64,000 nt of DNA from Bacteroidales bacterium (GCA_017555965.1 JAFZFH010000161.1:36188-100187); one strand, 5' to 3'; counted from the first letter of the stretch, positions 44,444 through 53,583 are shown. The notes: generated by a model from the sequence alone, not told the origin. Numbers and translations are program-made.

Positions 44444-45897
44444 AGTACTACGATAAACTGATCTTTGATCTTTCCAAGGCAGGAAGACAGGGATATTCAC
44501 TTCCTGCCAACAAGTGGGAACGCTCGGTATCTGAGCTTCCTGCAGGACTCTCGCGTGCTGAGGCTCCGGCTCTTCCTGAAGTGAGCGAGCTTGATGTCGT
44601 GCGCCATTATACCAATCTTTCACAGATGAACTTCGGCGTTGATTCGGGATTCTACCCTCTGGGCAGCTGTACCATGAAGTACAATCCTAAGATCAATGAG
44701 GAGATTGCCGCTCATCCTGGTTTTGCCGGACTGCATCCGCTTCAGCCGGCTTCCACTGTACAGGGCGCTCTTGCTGTGTATCACAATCTTGCAAAGGCAT
44801 TGTCTGCAATTACTGGTATGGCAGAGTTTACTCTCAATCCGTTTGCAGGTGCACATGGCGAGCTGACGGGACTTATGGTAATCCGTCAGTATCACATCTC
44901 CCGCGGCGACGAGAAGCGAACACGTATCATCGTTCCTGACAGTGCTCATGGTACCAATCCTGCTTCTGCTGCAGTATGCGGTCTGGAGATCGTGCAGGTG
45001 AAGTCCAATGCGATGGGCCTTGTGGATGTTGAGGATCTCAAGCCTCTGCTCGATGATACCATTGCCGGCATCATGATGACCAATCCTAATACTCTCGGTC
45101 TCTTTGAGAAAGATATCAAGGAGATTGCTGCCCTTGTACACGAATGTGGCGGTCTGCTTTATTACGACGGTGCGAACATGAACCCTCTGGTGGGTATGGT
45201 ACGTCCTGGTGATATGGGCTTCGATGTGCTCCATCTCAATCTTCATAAGACATTCTCGACTCCTCACGGCGGTGGTGGTCCGGGTGCCGGTCCTGTGGGT
45301 GTAGCAGCCCATCTTGCGAAGCATCTGCCAGCCCCTAAGGTTGTCGTGGGTGAATGCGGTGAATACCATGTTGTGGATCAGGATGGTGAGCCATGCGGCA
45401 GGATTTCAGGTTTCATGGGTAATTTCGGCGTTCTTCTGCGTGCATATACCTATATCCTGATGCTCGGCAAGCAGAATGTGAAGATGGTCGGCCCTCTTTC
45501 TGTTCTTGGTGCGAACTACATCAAGGAGTCGTTGAAGGATTGCTTCAAGCTTCCGATCCCTACTGTGTGCAAGCATGAGTTTGTGTTTGACGGTTTGCTG
45601 GATCAGTCGACTGGCGTCACTACTCTGGATGTGGCCAAGAGATTGCTGGATTATGGTTTCCATGCTCCTACAATCTATTTCCCTCTGCTGTTCCATCAGG
45701 CGATTATGATCGAGCCGACTGAGACGGAGTCTAAGGAGACTTTGGACGGATTCATCGAGATCATGAGACATATTGCTGCAGAAGCTGTGTCTGATCCGGA
45801 GTCGATGAAGACAGCTCCGCACACAACTCCTGTACGTCGTCTTGACGAGACCACAGCAGCCCGTCAGCCGATCCTCCGTTATAAAGATATGAACTGA
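44440..45897 (+). CDS. gcvPB: Glycine dehydrogenase (decarboxylating) subunit 2
   Basis: A 485-residue PLP subunit. The Schiff-base lysine is Lys270 in [17 protein letters not shown], followed by the glycine-rich loop. Other blocks: [18 protein letters not shown] and [20 protein letters not shown]. With GcvPA it decarboxylates glycine and transfers aminomethyl to GcvH. Split PA/PB chains are usual for Firmicutes and archaea, while many Bacteroides have a fused GcvP. The start overlaps gcvPA. Confidence 0.96.
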   Translation: MKYYDKLIFDLSKAGRQGYSLPANKWERSVSELPAGLSRAEAPALPEVSELDVVRHYTNLSQMNFGVDSGFYPLGSCTMKYNPKINEEIAAHPGFAGLHPLQPASTVQGALAVYHNLAKALSAITGMAEFTLNPFAGAHGELTGLMVIRQYHISRGDEKRTRIIVPDSAHGTNPASAAVCGLEIVQVKSNAMGLVDVEDLKPLLDDTIAGIMMTNPNTLGLFEKDIKEIAALVHECGGLLYYDGANMNPLVGMVRPGDMGFDVLHLNLHKTFSTPHGGGGPGAGPVGVAAHLAKHLPAPKVVVGECGEYHVVDQDGEPCGRISGFMGNFGVLLRAYTYILMLGKQNVKMVGPLSVLGANYIKESLKDCFKLPIPTVCKHEFVFDGLLDQSTGVTTLDVAKRLLDYGFHAPTIYFPLLFHQAIMIEPTETESKETLDGFIEIMRHIAAEAVSDPESMKTAPHTTPVRRLDETTAARQPILRYKDMN

Positions 45898-45898
45898 T

Positions 45899-47251
45899 AT
45901 GAAGATAATTATAATAGGAGCGGGACCGGGAGGTTATGAGACGGCTTTGCTGGCTGCCAAAAGGGGAGTGGAGGTCGTGCTGATCGAGTCAGGACATGTC
46001 GGAGGTACATGTCTTAATGAAGGCTGCATTCCGACCAAGTCATTCTGCAAGAATGCCGAAGTCCTTGACGGACTTCACGAGGCGGAAGCGTTCGGAGTCA
46101 CTGACCTTGCTTTCAAGTTCGACTTCAAGTCTGTAGTCACGCGAAAGAACGCTGTAGTCGAGCAGCTGCGCGGAGGTGTTGAAGGCCTGCTGGGCCACAA
46201 GCTCATCACCCTCGTCAGAGGTAAGGCATCCTTCAAGGATCAGCATACTGTTTCTGTCATTCCGAGCGGAGCAGAGGAATCTCCTATGGAGTTTTCTGCA
46301 GATTACATAATCATAGCGACAGGCTCTGTGTCTGCATCACTTCCTGTTCCTGGAACTGACCTTCCATGTGTCCTTACATCTAAGGAAATACTTGATCTGG
46401 AGGAGGTCCCTGAGCGTCTCTGCGTGATCGGAGGCGGAGTCATCGGACTAGAGTTCGCTTCGATCTTCCGCAGCTTCAGAAGCGAAGTGACCGTACTCGA
46501 ATATTTCAAGGACATACTTCCGCGTTTCGATTCAGACCTGTCCAAACGTCTGAAGCAGAGCCTTGGAAAGAGAGGAATCGAGATCATCACTCAAGCTCAG
46601 GTTACAGAGATAAAGGAAAACAGCGTCACTTTCGTACGTAAGGGTAAGGAAGAAGAGGTCGCTGCTGATAAGGTGCTGATGGCAGTAGGAAGAAGAGCAA
46701 ATGTGGATTCGCTGAATCTTTCAGACATCGGAATCGAATTTACTCCTAAGGGTATCGTCGTGGACGAAAAGACCATGCAGACCAATCTACCTCATGTCTA
46801 TGCGGTGGGAGACATAAATGGAAAGATGATGCTTGCTCATGCAGCGACATTCCAGGGAATCGTTGCCCTTGACCATATCATGGGTATGGAAAATTCCATT
46901 GACCTTTCTGTCATGCCTGCAGCGGTCTTCACATCTCCGGAAGCGGCGTCAGTCGGCATGACTGAAGATGAATGTAAGGATAAGGGCATCTCTGTAAAGT
47001 GTCTGAAATCATTCTTCAGAGCAAACGGAAAGGCAGTAACCATGGCTGAAACAGACGGCTTCTGCAAGATAGTCGTTGATGCAGAATCCGGTCTGCTGCT
47101 CGGATGCCATCTCTATGGCCCTCATGCATCGGACATCGTCCAGGAAATATGTGCACTGATCTCCCGTAAGACCACTCTCGAGGAGTTCAGAAGCATAATT
47201 CACACACATCCGACTCTAACTGAAGTCCTTCAGGCTGCTGCTCATTCATAA
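45899..47251 (+). CDS. lpdA: Dihydrolipoyl dehydrogenase (L protein)
   Basis: A 450-residue flavoenzyme that reoxidises dihydrolipoyl-GcvH with NAD+. FAD-binding GAGPGGYETALLAAKRG is at the N-terminus, the redox disulphide is GGTCLNEGCIPTK, the NAD site is CVIGGGVIGLEFAS, and the C-terminal HTHPTLTEVLQAA contains the catalytic His-Glu. It follows gcvPB after one base, completing the cluster. Only one E3 gene is visible, and it may also serve other lipoyl complexes. Confidence 0.97.
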   Translation: MKIIIIGAGPGGYETALLAAKRGVEVVLIESGHVGGTCLNEGCIPTKSFCKNAEVLDGLHEAEAFGVTDLAFKFDFKSVVTRKNAVVEQLRGGVEGLLGHKLITLVRGKASFKDQHTVSVIPSGAEESPMEFSADYIIIATGSVSASLPVPGTDLPCVLTSKEILDLEEVPERLCVIGGGVIGLEFASIFRSFRSEVTVLEYFKDILPRFDSDLSKRLKQSLGKRGIEIITQAQVTEIKENSVTFVRKGKEEEVAADKVLMAVGRRANVDSLNLSDIGIEFTPKGIVVDEKTMQTNLPHVYAVGDINGKMMLAHAATFQGIVALDHIMGMENSIDLSVMPAAVFTSPEAASVGMTEDECKDKGISVKCLKSFFRANGKAVTMAETDGFCKIVVDAESGLLLGCHLYGPHASDIVQEICALISRKTTLEEFRSIIHTHPTLTEVLQAAAHS

Positions 47252-47284
47252 GCCGGCCTCAGGACATATTTCATAAAGAAGTTC

Positions 47285-47340
47285 TACGGTCGCCAGGTTT
47301 GACACGCATTTTGCTTATGCGGTCAATCCGGGCGACCGTA
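47285..47340. repeat. Long imperfect hairpin between lpd and the acyltransferase gene
   Basis: An outer perfect 10-base inverted repeat (TACGGTCGCC at 47285-47294, GGCGACCGTA at 47331-47340) continues inward through GG/CC, TTGAC/GTCAA and CGCAT/ATGCG, with two mismatches and one bulge, to a 7-base loop. The total stem is about 22 paired bases. It lacks a T run, so it is not a standard terminator; it may protect or separate transcripts, bind a protein, or be a relic of a mobile repeat. Confidence 0.75.
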
Positions 47341-47361
47341 TTTATTTACCGACAGTGTGTT

Positions 47362-48147
47362 ATGCCTTTGCTGACTGAAAAAGAGATTGGACGAATTCCG
47401 TGTGCACGTCTTCTGATGCGCCTGCTTTCTGTAGATAAGGTCAATGACCTCTATGACAGGAACTGCGGTTACAACGGGCCTTCATTTGCCCATGCCGTAC
47501 TCGAAGATCTTGGAATACACTACGAAATAGAAAGTCCTGAGGCACTTGATGAGATCTCAGACGGACCGTTCATCACCATCAGCAACCACCCGTACGGGCA
47601 TCTTGACGGAGTCATGCTCGTCGATATCTTCGCCCATACCCGCAGTGATTACAAGGTGATGGCCAATAAGTTTCTTGGACGAATCGAAACTCTCCGCGAT
47701 AACTTCATCTGCGTGACACCTGTCGGTTCTGAAAGGACAACTCCCACAGGCGACAGCGTCCAGGGAGTAAAGGAGTCTTTCAGGCATGTCCGGGAAGGAC
47801 ATCCTCTCGGACTTTTTCCTGCTGGAGCAGTTTCCGATCTGAGTCTCAGGAACGGATGTGTTCGGGACCGCGAGTGGCAGGAACCGGTAATAAGACTTAT
47901 CAGGCGGCTGAATGTGCCGATACTGCCTGTGACTTTTCGTGACGGTAATTCACGGCTGTTCTATAGTCTGGGCCTGGTAGACTGGAGGGTCAGACTTCTG
48001 AAACTTCCTTCCGAAGTCTTCAATAAGAGAGGACGGGTAGAGAGGATTGCATTAGGGAAAATCATCACACCTCAGCAACAGGGCAGATTCGACGACATCA
48101 ATGAATTCGGCCGCTTTCTCAGGCAAAAGGTGGACGAACTTAAATAG
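47362..48147 (+). CDS. Lysophospholipid acyltransferase-like membrane enzyme
   Basis: A 261-residue protein when begun at the ATG at 47362 (MPLLTEKEIGRIPC). The acyltransferase motif is ISNHPYGHLDGVM (HPxGxxD form), followed by the PlsC-like block FICVTPVGSE and GLFPAGAVS. It probably acylates lysophosphatidate or another lipid, such as the glycine or ornithine lipids common in Bacteroidota. An in-frame upstream start at 47299 would lie inside the hairpin and is rejected. The next gene, a CDP-alcohol phosphotransferase, starts eight bases after its stop. Confidence 0.8.
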   Translation: MPLLTEKEIGRIPCARLLMRLLSVDKVNDLYDRNCGYNGPSFAHAVLEDLGIHYEIESPEALDEISDGPFITISNHPYGHLDGVMLVDIFAHTRSDYKVMANKFLGRIETLRDNFICVTPVGSERTTPTGDSVQGVKESFRHVREGHPLGLFPAGAVSDLSLRNGCVRDREWQEPVIRLIRRLNVPILPVTFRDGNSRLFYSLGLVDWRVRLLKLPSEVFNKRGRVERIALGKIITPQQQGRFDDINEFGRFLRQKVDELK

Positions 48148-48154
48148 GATTCTT

Positions 48155-48862
48155 ATGGACGGAAACAAAGCAGATGCAGTAAGGATTCAGACATCGATTC
48201 TGAATGCTGCAGAAAAGAAAGTGCTCATATGGCTGGCAGAACGTCAGCCCAAGTGGATGACATCGGACATTCTGACGTATATCGGAACATTCGGCGCCAT
48301 AGTCATAGCGGCCGGATATATACTTTCATCGTGTGATGCAGGATGGCTCTGGCTCAGCTCTCTTGGCTTTGTCATCAACTGGTACGGCGATTCGTTGGAC
48401 GGCACGCTGGCACGAGTGCGCGACCGTCAGAGACCGATATACGGATATTATCTCGACCATACGGTTGATGCCATCAATGAGTTCATCATGGTCCTCGGTA
48501 TCGGACTTTCTGGACTCATGCATCTGAATCTGGCGTTGATGATACTCGCATTATATTTCATGCTTACCATAAATGTCAGCATTAATGCTCATCTGAAGAA
48601 GGAATTCCGGCTTACATATGCCCGGCTCGGACCGACAGAATTCAGGGTGATCATGATAATTGTCAATACTCTCTTCGCCGTCATTCCCGGTCTGTACGGA
48701 TTCTCTCATGGATTTACCATTGGTGGACACGAATTTGTCTTCAGGGCCATGGACTATGTGGGAGTGGTGATATTGGCTGTGCTGTCTGTCATATATCTGA
48801 CATCCATCGTGAAGGATGCTAGGGAATACTCTTTCATGGATCCTCCTCATAAGATGAACTGA
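48155..48862 (+). CDS. CDP-alcohol phosphatidyltransferase family protein
   Basis: A 235-residue polytopic membrane protein from the ATG at 48155. The family motif DG(x2)AR(x8)G(x3)D(x3)D appears complete as LDGTLARVRDRQRPIYGYYLDHTVD. About six transmembrane helices are visible. It joins a CDP-activated lipid to an alcohol such as glycerol phosphate, serine or inositol phosphate. The head group cannot be told from sequence; its partners here (acyltransferase, GtrA) suggest a lipid-modification role. It is followed one base on by the GtrA gene. Confidence 0.85.
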   Translation: MDGNKADAVRIQTSILNAAEKKVLIWLAERQPKWMTSDILTYIGTFGAIVIAAGYILSSCDAGWLWLSSLGFVINWYGDSLDGTLARVRDRQRPIYGYYLDHTVDAINEFIMVLGIGLSGLMHLNLALMILALYFMLTINVSINAHLKKEFRLTYARLGPTEFRVIMIIVNTLFAVIPGLYGFSHGFTIGGHEFVFRAMDYVGVVILAVLSVIYLTSIVKDAREYSFMDPPHKMN

Positions 48863-48863
48863 A

Positions 48864-49286
48864 ATGCCGGAGATCCTCATCAGATATGTGAAATTTCTCG
48901 GAACAAGCATTATCGGCACTTTTGTCGACATGCTTGTTCTCTTCCTCCTGTCAGACTTTGTCTTTGAAAAAGGATATTGGGGTGAGTATGTCCTGTCGCC
49001 TGTCCTCTCGTTCCAGTGTGCAGTGCTGGTGAATTACACGATCTTTTATTTTTATGTCTGGAAGGACAGGGTGGCATCTCTGAGAAGTCTTGCCTTCTTT
49101 CTGAAAAGTTATCTTACATACAATATTTCCTGCTCGACCGTCTTCCTGATACGCCTGGGAGTACTGCTGCTTATTGAAAGGTTTACAGGCTGGGATGTAG
49201 TGGTCTGCAGCATTCTTGCCATGTGCTTTTCAGGAATCATGAACTTCATCCTTACCAACAATCTTGTATTCCGTAAACGGAAATGA
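48864..49286 (+). CDS. GtrA-family membrane protein
   Basis: A 140-residue protein with four transmembrane helices, starting RYVKFLGTSIIGTFVDMLVLFLL, the GtrA signature. GtrA proteins are thought to move undecaprenyl- or lipid-linked sugars across the inner membrane. It follows the CDP-alcohol gene after one base. The final bases overlap the leader of the next gene. Confidence 0.85.
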   Translation: MPEILIRYVKFLGTSIIGTFVDMLVLFLLSDFVFEKGYWGEYVLSPVLSFQCAVLVNYTIFYFYVWKDRVASLRSLAFFLKSYLTYNISCSTVFLIRLGVLLLIERFTGWDVVVCSILAMCFSGIMNFILTNNLVFRKRK

Positions 49287-49302
49287 CTGCCATTTTTTTC
49301 CT

Positions 49303-49310
49303 ATATTTGC
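49303..49310 (+). promoter_or_regulatory. Putative -7 box for the membrane protein gene
   Basis: TATATTTG, exact TAnnTTTG, 20 bases before ATG 49331. It lies 16 bases after the GtrA stop and rules out the in-frame start at 49283. Confidence 0.65.
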
Positions 49311-49330
49311 ATGATTTGAAAATGTGGATC

Positions 49331-49999
49331 ATGAACCGTACATTACCATTATCCGTTTCAGGAGTATTGCTTGGCGTTGCCCTTGCAGCAGCAGATTATC
49401 ATGTGGACTGGAAAGCCGCACTCTTCATCGTCCTTGCGACAGTATGTCTGCATTTCTATTCTGCTTTCAGTAAGGGAGATCCTGAAAAAGGAAAGGTCTG
49501 GACTCCGGTCTTTCTTGCTTTGACCATAGTCTGCGGGCTTGCGATGCTGCATTTCAGTTTCGGTACCATCTTCCTGATGGAGCCGCTGGTGCTGATGGCA
49601 TTCGGATATATGATCATACGTGCGGTGAAGCATACGACATTCATCAGCCGAGGAAAAGGTATCCTTTATATCTTCATGCTTTTTGGAATTGTGGCAGTTT
49701 ACGGATCATATTTCATTACATCCCACACTTTCGGCAGCTGGCCTCTGATCTTCCCTGCTGTTGCCACAGGACTTCTCAGCATTGCTGCAAAGGCCGACAG
49801 CGAAAAGCGCATCTTCAGAATAGCCTTGACTGCAGCAGGTTTCGCATGTATGACAGCATATGCCTGCCTGAGAATGTTCGACCCTTGGCATTTCCTTTAC
49901 ATTCTTTCAATACCGGTATTCTTTACCAAGAGACTTGATTGGGCAACTTTTACATTCGCAATTTTCGCCGGTGGCGGTTTTCTTGCATATCTGCTTTAA
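49331..49999 (+). CDS. Integral membrane protein of unknown function
   Basis: About 222 residues with seven or eight hydrophobic helices, such as VSGVLLGVALAAADYH, AALFIVLATVCLHFYSAFSKGDPEKG and IFMLFGIVAVYGSYF. The segment with a DPEKGK stretch between helices 2 and 3 and a compact multi-helix plan resemble UbiA/MenA-like prenyltransferases or small transporters, but no aspartate-rich motif is present, so the family is not assigned. ATG 49322 is an alternative start. It has its own promoter box and is followed after 14 bases by fprA. Confidence 0.65.
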   Translation: MNRTLPLSVSGVLLGVALAAADYHVDWKAALFIVLATVCLHFYSAFSKGDPEKGKVWTPVFLALTIVCGLAMLHFSFGTIFLMEPLVLMAFGYMIIRAVKHTTFISRGKGILYIFMLFGIVAVYGSYFITSHTFGSWPLIFPAVATGLLSIAAKADSEKRIFRIALTAAGFACMTAYACLRMFDPWHFLYILSIPVFFTKRLDWATFTFAIFAGGGFLAYLL

Positions 50000-50013
50000 T
50001 AGAATTGAAATTT

Positions 50014-51201
50014 ATGAAAAAGATAAGTGACAGAGTTTTCTATGTCGGAGTAAACGACGATGATAAAGTTCTTTTTGAAGGACTTTGGCCTCTTCCTGTA
50101 GGTGTGAGCTATAATTCTTATGTTGTTGTAGACCAGAAGGTTGCGTTGGTGGATACGGTTGAAAGCGGTTTTGAAGAGGAGTTTCTGGCAAATGTCGTTG
50201 AGGCTGCCGGTGACCGCCAGATTGACTATCTTGTGGTCAATCATATGGAACCGGACCACTCTTCTCTTGTTGCACTTATGATACAGAGGTATCCGCAGCT
50301 CAAGATAGTCGCAAATGCAAAGACTGTCCCTATGCTTGCGGGATATTACGGTGTCAGTCCGGAAGATATCATCGTGATGGGGGAAGGAGATTCATTGAGC
50401 CTGGGTTCATGTTCGTTGACTTTCCATATGATTCCGATGGTACATTGGCCTGAGACAATGGTGACATGGCTTGCAGAAGAAGGTACTCTGTTCTCCGGTG
50501 ATGCTTTCGGTACATTCGGATCCGTCGATGAGGATGTCGTGGATTGTGAAGAGACATTCGAGCAGTTCCGCGATGAGATGATAAGATATTATTCGAACAT
50601 TGTCGGCAAATATGGAACTCCTGTGCAGACGGCCCTCAAGAAACTTGCAGGATTTGATATAAAGAGGATATGCAGCACCCATGGACCTGTATGGGAGAAA
50701 AATATATCAGAGGTCGTAGCGCTGTATGACAAGATGAGCCGATATGAGGTAGAAAGAGGAGTATGCATCGTCTACGGTTCAATGTACGGAAATACTGCAG
50801 CAGCAGCCGATGCGCTCGCGATGGAACTTGAGGCCCGCGGTGTTCCATATGCCATCCATGACCTTGCAGGCAACAATGCCGGTGAACTTGGAGTTTCTGG
50901 AGCGCTTCGTGATGTCTTCAAATATGATACTATAGTCGTCGGATCGCCTACTTATAACAATGGTATATTCCCTCCTGTGGAGACCTTCATGAAGGCTCTT
51001 CAGTCTCGTCTGATAAAGGGCAGAAGATTCTATGCCTTCGGCTCATATACATGGTCAGGTGCAAGCGTGAAGCTTCTTAACGATCTGGCGGCAGCTCAGA
51101 ATTTCGAGATTTTGGGTGACGGACTTTCGTTCCCTCAGTCCTATACACGAGAAAAGGTCGATATGGCAGCAATAGCAGAAGTGCTCTCAACAGTGCGATA
51201 A
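50014..51201 (+). CDS. fprA: Flavodiiron protein (A-type flavoprotein)
   Basis: A 395-residue protein with two domains. The metallo-beta-lactamase part has diiron ligands in NHMEPDHSS (HxExDH), MVHWPETM, SGDAFGTFG and STHGPVW. The flavodoxin part begins at about residue 250 (VYGSMYGNTAAAADAL, FMN phosphate loop) and includes GSPTYNNGIFPPVE. It reduces O2 to water or NO to N2O, a typical protection in anaerobes. The start at 50014 (MKKISDRVFYVGVND) is chosen over 49939, which overlaps the previous gene. Confidence 0.95.
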   Translation: MKKISDRVFYVGVNDDDKVLFEGLWPLPVGVSYNSYVVVDQKVALVDTVESGFEEEFLANVVEAAGDRQIDYLVVNHMEPDHSSLVALMIQRYPQLKIVANAKTVPMLAGYYGVSPEDIIVMGEGDSLSLGSCSLTFHMIPMVHWPETMVTWLAEEGTLFSGDAFGTFGSVDEDVVDCEETFEQFRDEMIRYYSNIVGKYGTPVQTALKKLAGFDIKRICSTHGPVWEKNISEVVALYDKMSRYEVERGVCIVYGSMYGNTAAAADALAMELEARGVPYAIHDLAGNNAGELGVSGALRDVFKYDTIVVGSPTYNNGIFPPVETFMKALQSRLIKGRRFYAFGSYTWSGASVKLLNDLAAAQNFEILGDGLSFPQSYTREKVDMAAIAEVLSTVR

Positions 51202-51207
51202 GCCATA

Positions 51208-51239
51208 TTTCGCTATTCTGTGAGAAGTTCTTATATTTG
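51208..51239 (+). promoter_or_regulatory. Promoter of the methyltransferase gene
   Basis: TTTC (51208-51211), 20-base spacer, TATATTTG (51232-51239). Exact -7 box and 3 of 4 at -33; about 20 bases before the ATG at 51261. Confidence 0.7.
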
Positions 51240-51260
51240 CCGACACAAAAGAAACGTCAC

Positions 51261-51986
51261 ATGAATACTTTGCTTAATGCTTCAGGCGACCCTATGGGTG
51301 CCGCAATCCTTGATTATTACAAGAACGGTCATGCTTCGACTCTTGTCGTGAAGTCATCAATGTTCGATGACGACGAGATTCCGGTTGCCGACCTTTTCCG
51401 TGAGTTCGAGCAGATGCCTGCCCTGGAGCGTGCGGCATTGCAGTATGCAGAGGGACGCATTCTTGATGTAGGAGCGGGAGCGGGATGTCATTCCCTTGCG
51501 CTCAAGCGCATGGGCAAGGATGTGACAGCGATAGATATTTCACCGTTGTCTGTTGCTGTCATGAAGGAGAGGGGAGTCGATGCTCGTCTTGTCGACTTCT
51601 ATGACGAGTCTTTTGCAGAGAAGTTTGATACAATACTTCTGCTGATGAACGGAACCGGAATCATGGGCAATCTTGACAATGCTCAGAAGTTCTTCGCCTC
51701 ATTGAAGCGTCTTCTCAATCCGGGAGGATCCGTCTATGTGGATTCCAGCGATCTGAGATATCTCTTCGAAGAAGAGGACGGCAGTCTCATGATAGACCTT
51801 GCTGATGACTATTATGGTCTTCTTGACTACCAGATGCAATACAAGGATGTTGTCGGAGAGCCGTTTGAGTGGCTTTATCTCGATTTCAACACCCTTGCAT
51901 ATTATGCTGAGAATAACGGTTTCAATGCTGAAGCAGTAGCCGAGGGAGAGCATTATGACTACCTCGCCAGACTTACTGTAGCATAG
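51261..51986 (+). CDS. SAM-dependent methyltransferase (class I)
   Basis: A 241-residue protein. Motif I is ILDVGAGAGCHSLAL (SAM-binding), followed by VTAIDISPLSVAVMKERGV (motif II) and LLMNGTGIMGNLDN (motif III region). The C-terminal third is rich in tyrosine (YYGLLDYQMQYKDVVGEPFEW), and the substrate is not evident. The start at ATG 51261 (MNTLLNASGD) is chosen because the promoter box at 51239 lies too close to the alternative at 51237. It converges with the minus acyltransferase gene, five bases apart. Confidence 0.87.
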   Translation: MNTLLNASGDPMGAAILDYYKNGHASTLVVKSSMFDDDEIPVADLFREFEQMPALERAALQYAEGRILDVGAGAGCHSLALKRMGKDVTAIDISPLSVAVMKERGVDARLVDFYDESFAEKFDTILLLMNGTGIMGNLDNAQKFFASLKRLLNPGGSVYVDSSDLRYLFEEEDGSLMIDLADDYYGLLDYQMQYKDVVGEPFEWLYLDFNTLAYYAENNGFNAEAVAEGEHYDYLARLTVA

Positions 51987-51991
51987 TCTTC

Positions 51992-52837
51992 CTACATGTT
52001 AGGAAGACATCCGTTTCCTTCAGAAAGTTTCTTTACCTGGTTCTGCATTTCGGCAGCCCACTGCATATCTGTCTTTGACTTGTCGAAAGTCGTGTAAGGG
52101 ACAGGTTTTCCGATTGTGATCACAAACTCCTGGCCTTTCTTGTTGAAAAGCTCATCTACAAGAAGCAGCATTCCGAGGTTGAACTTCAGCTTCAGAAGCA
52201 TGCTGAGCCTTGACAGGAAGAAGAACTTCTTTGAATTGAAGCCGGAGATATGCATAGGAACAACATCCCTTTCATATCTTTTGGCCTGGGTGACGAACAT
52301 CTTCTTCCAAGGCATTTCAGTAACTTTTCCCTTTATCTTTCTTGCGCACAGGCCAGCCGGGAATACCAGTACCTGAGAATCAGACTGGAACATCTCTGCG
52401 ATCTGATTTCCGAGTTCGCGGCTCTGCTTCGAACTATATACTCTTACCGGTACGAAGAATTCGCTTAGCGGTTTGAGGTTTGCAAGAATGTGGTTTACCG
52501 GCACCTTGAAGCCGTCTCCGAATATCTCGCTGAATACAGAGCCTATGATCAGGGCTTCCGGTCCTCCGAGTGGATGGTTGCCTACGAACAGGTATCTCTT
52601 CTCAGGATCGATGTTTTCTATACCTCTGATACGATAAGTAATTCCTACGTAGTCAAGTGCCGCCTTGAAGAATCCGACTCCATGATAATGTTCTGTTGTC
52701 TGGATCAGATAATTGATCTGGTCTTGGTGAATCCTTTTTTTCAGGAAGTTTATTGCGAAGCGTGGAAGCTTCTTTGACATTTCGGGTCCGAGAATCTTGT
52801 TAATGTCTAACAAGTAGTCATTTCTATCAGTTGACAT
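51992..52837 (-). CDS. Second lysophospholipid acyltransferase-like protein with altered motif
   Basis: A 281-residue protein from ATG 52837 (MSTDRNDYLLDINKILG). The acyltransferase motif is GNHPLGGPEALI; homologues usually have Asp where Glu is here (HPLGGLD). The rest of the family pattern is visible: ILANLKPLSEFFVPVRV and VLVFPAGLCARK. It probably transfers a fatty acyl group to a lysolipid; the D-to-E change may alter catalysis. In-frame extension upstream to 52963 lacks homology. A near-consensus TACCTTAG box (52876-52869) lies just upstream on the minus strand. Confidence 0.83.
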   Translation of the reverse strand: MSTDRNDYLLDINKILGPEMSKKLPRFAINFLKKRIHQDQINYLIQTTEHYHGVGFFKAALDYVGITYRIRGIENIDPEKRYLFVGNHPLGGPEALIIGSVFSEIFGDGFKVPVNHILANLKPLSEFFVPVRVYSSKQSRELGNQIAEMFQSDSQVLVFPAGLCARKIKGKVTEMPWKKMFVTQAKRYERDVVPMHISGFNSKKFFFLSRLSMLLKLKFNLGMLLLVDELFNKKGQEFVITIGKPVPYTTFDKSKTDMQWAAEMQNQVKKLSEGNGCLPNM

Positions 52838-52968
52838 CTGGTTCAGGTTATTTATTGGATTAATGAGACTAAGGTACGAATTACTTTTCAATATGGTGTC
52901 ATTTTTGGAATAATTTGTCCCGGATTGCATGTCCGGTTTATTTTTTAATTTAGAAATATTCAAAATTA

Positions 52969-53000
52969 TTTGGAAGTTTCGACTGACTTACATATATTTG
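52969..53000 (+). promoter_or_regulatory. Promoter of the ferritin gene
   Basis: TTTG (52969-52972), 20-base spacer, TATATTTG (52993-53000). Both boxes are exact Bacteroides matches, 41 bases before the ATG; the best promoter in the window. Confidence 0.85.
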
Positions 53001-53040
53001 CATCGTAGAAGAAATTAATAACCGACAAAATATTTCAACC

Positions 53041-53562
53041 ATGTTAAGTACTAGACTTCACGAAGCAATCAATGCTCAGATCAATGCAGAACTCTGGTCT
53101 GCTTATCTCTATCTCGCAATGTCTCTTGATGCTGAATCAAAGGGCTATAAAGGTGTTGCAAACTGGTTCTATGTACAGTTCCAGGAAGAGCAGGATCATG
53201 CGCGCATCTTCATGAACTATCTGAATTCGCGTGATGCGAAGGTTGAACTCCTTCCGATTGACCCTGTGCCTTCTGCATGGAACACCGTACTCGATATGTA
53301 TAAGCAGACTTTGGAACACGAGAAGAAGGTGACATCTATGATCAACAATCTTGCTGCCATCGCAAACGATGACCGCGACTTCGCTTCGATCAACCGCCTT
53401 GTATGGTTCATCGACGAGCAGATCGAAGAGGAAGAGTCAGCAAGAGACATGATATTCACTGTGGAGGCCGTGGAAGGTGACAAATACGGAATGTATATGC
53501 TTGACAAGGAACTCGCGACAAGAGTATATACCACAGCATCTCCACTCGCTGCTACTGTGTAG
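53041..53562 (+). CDS. ftnA: Non-haem ferritin
   Basis: A 173-residue iron-storage protein. The ferroxidase residues match E. coli FtnA numbering exactly: Glu17, Glu50, His53 (QEEQDH), Glu94, Gln127 and Glu130. It forms a 24-mer that oxidises Fe2+ and stores it; in anaerobic Bacteroidota it is induced by oxygen and iron. It is monocistronic, with a strong promoter upstream and a strong terminator at 53584. Confidence 0.96.
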   Translation: MLSTRLHEAINAQINAELWSAYLYLAMSLDAESKGYKGVANWFYVQFQEEQDHARIFMNYLNSRDAKVELLPIDPVPSAWNTVLDMYKQTLEHEKKVTSMINNLAAIANDDRDFASINRLVWFIDEQIEEEESARDMIFTVEAVEGDKYGMYMLDKELATRVYTTASPLAATV

Positions 53563-53583
53563 TCAGAAGAGGAATAAATACAC

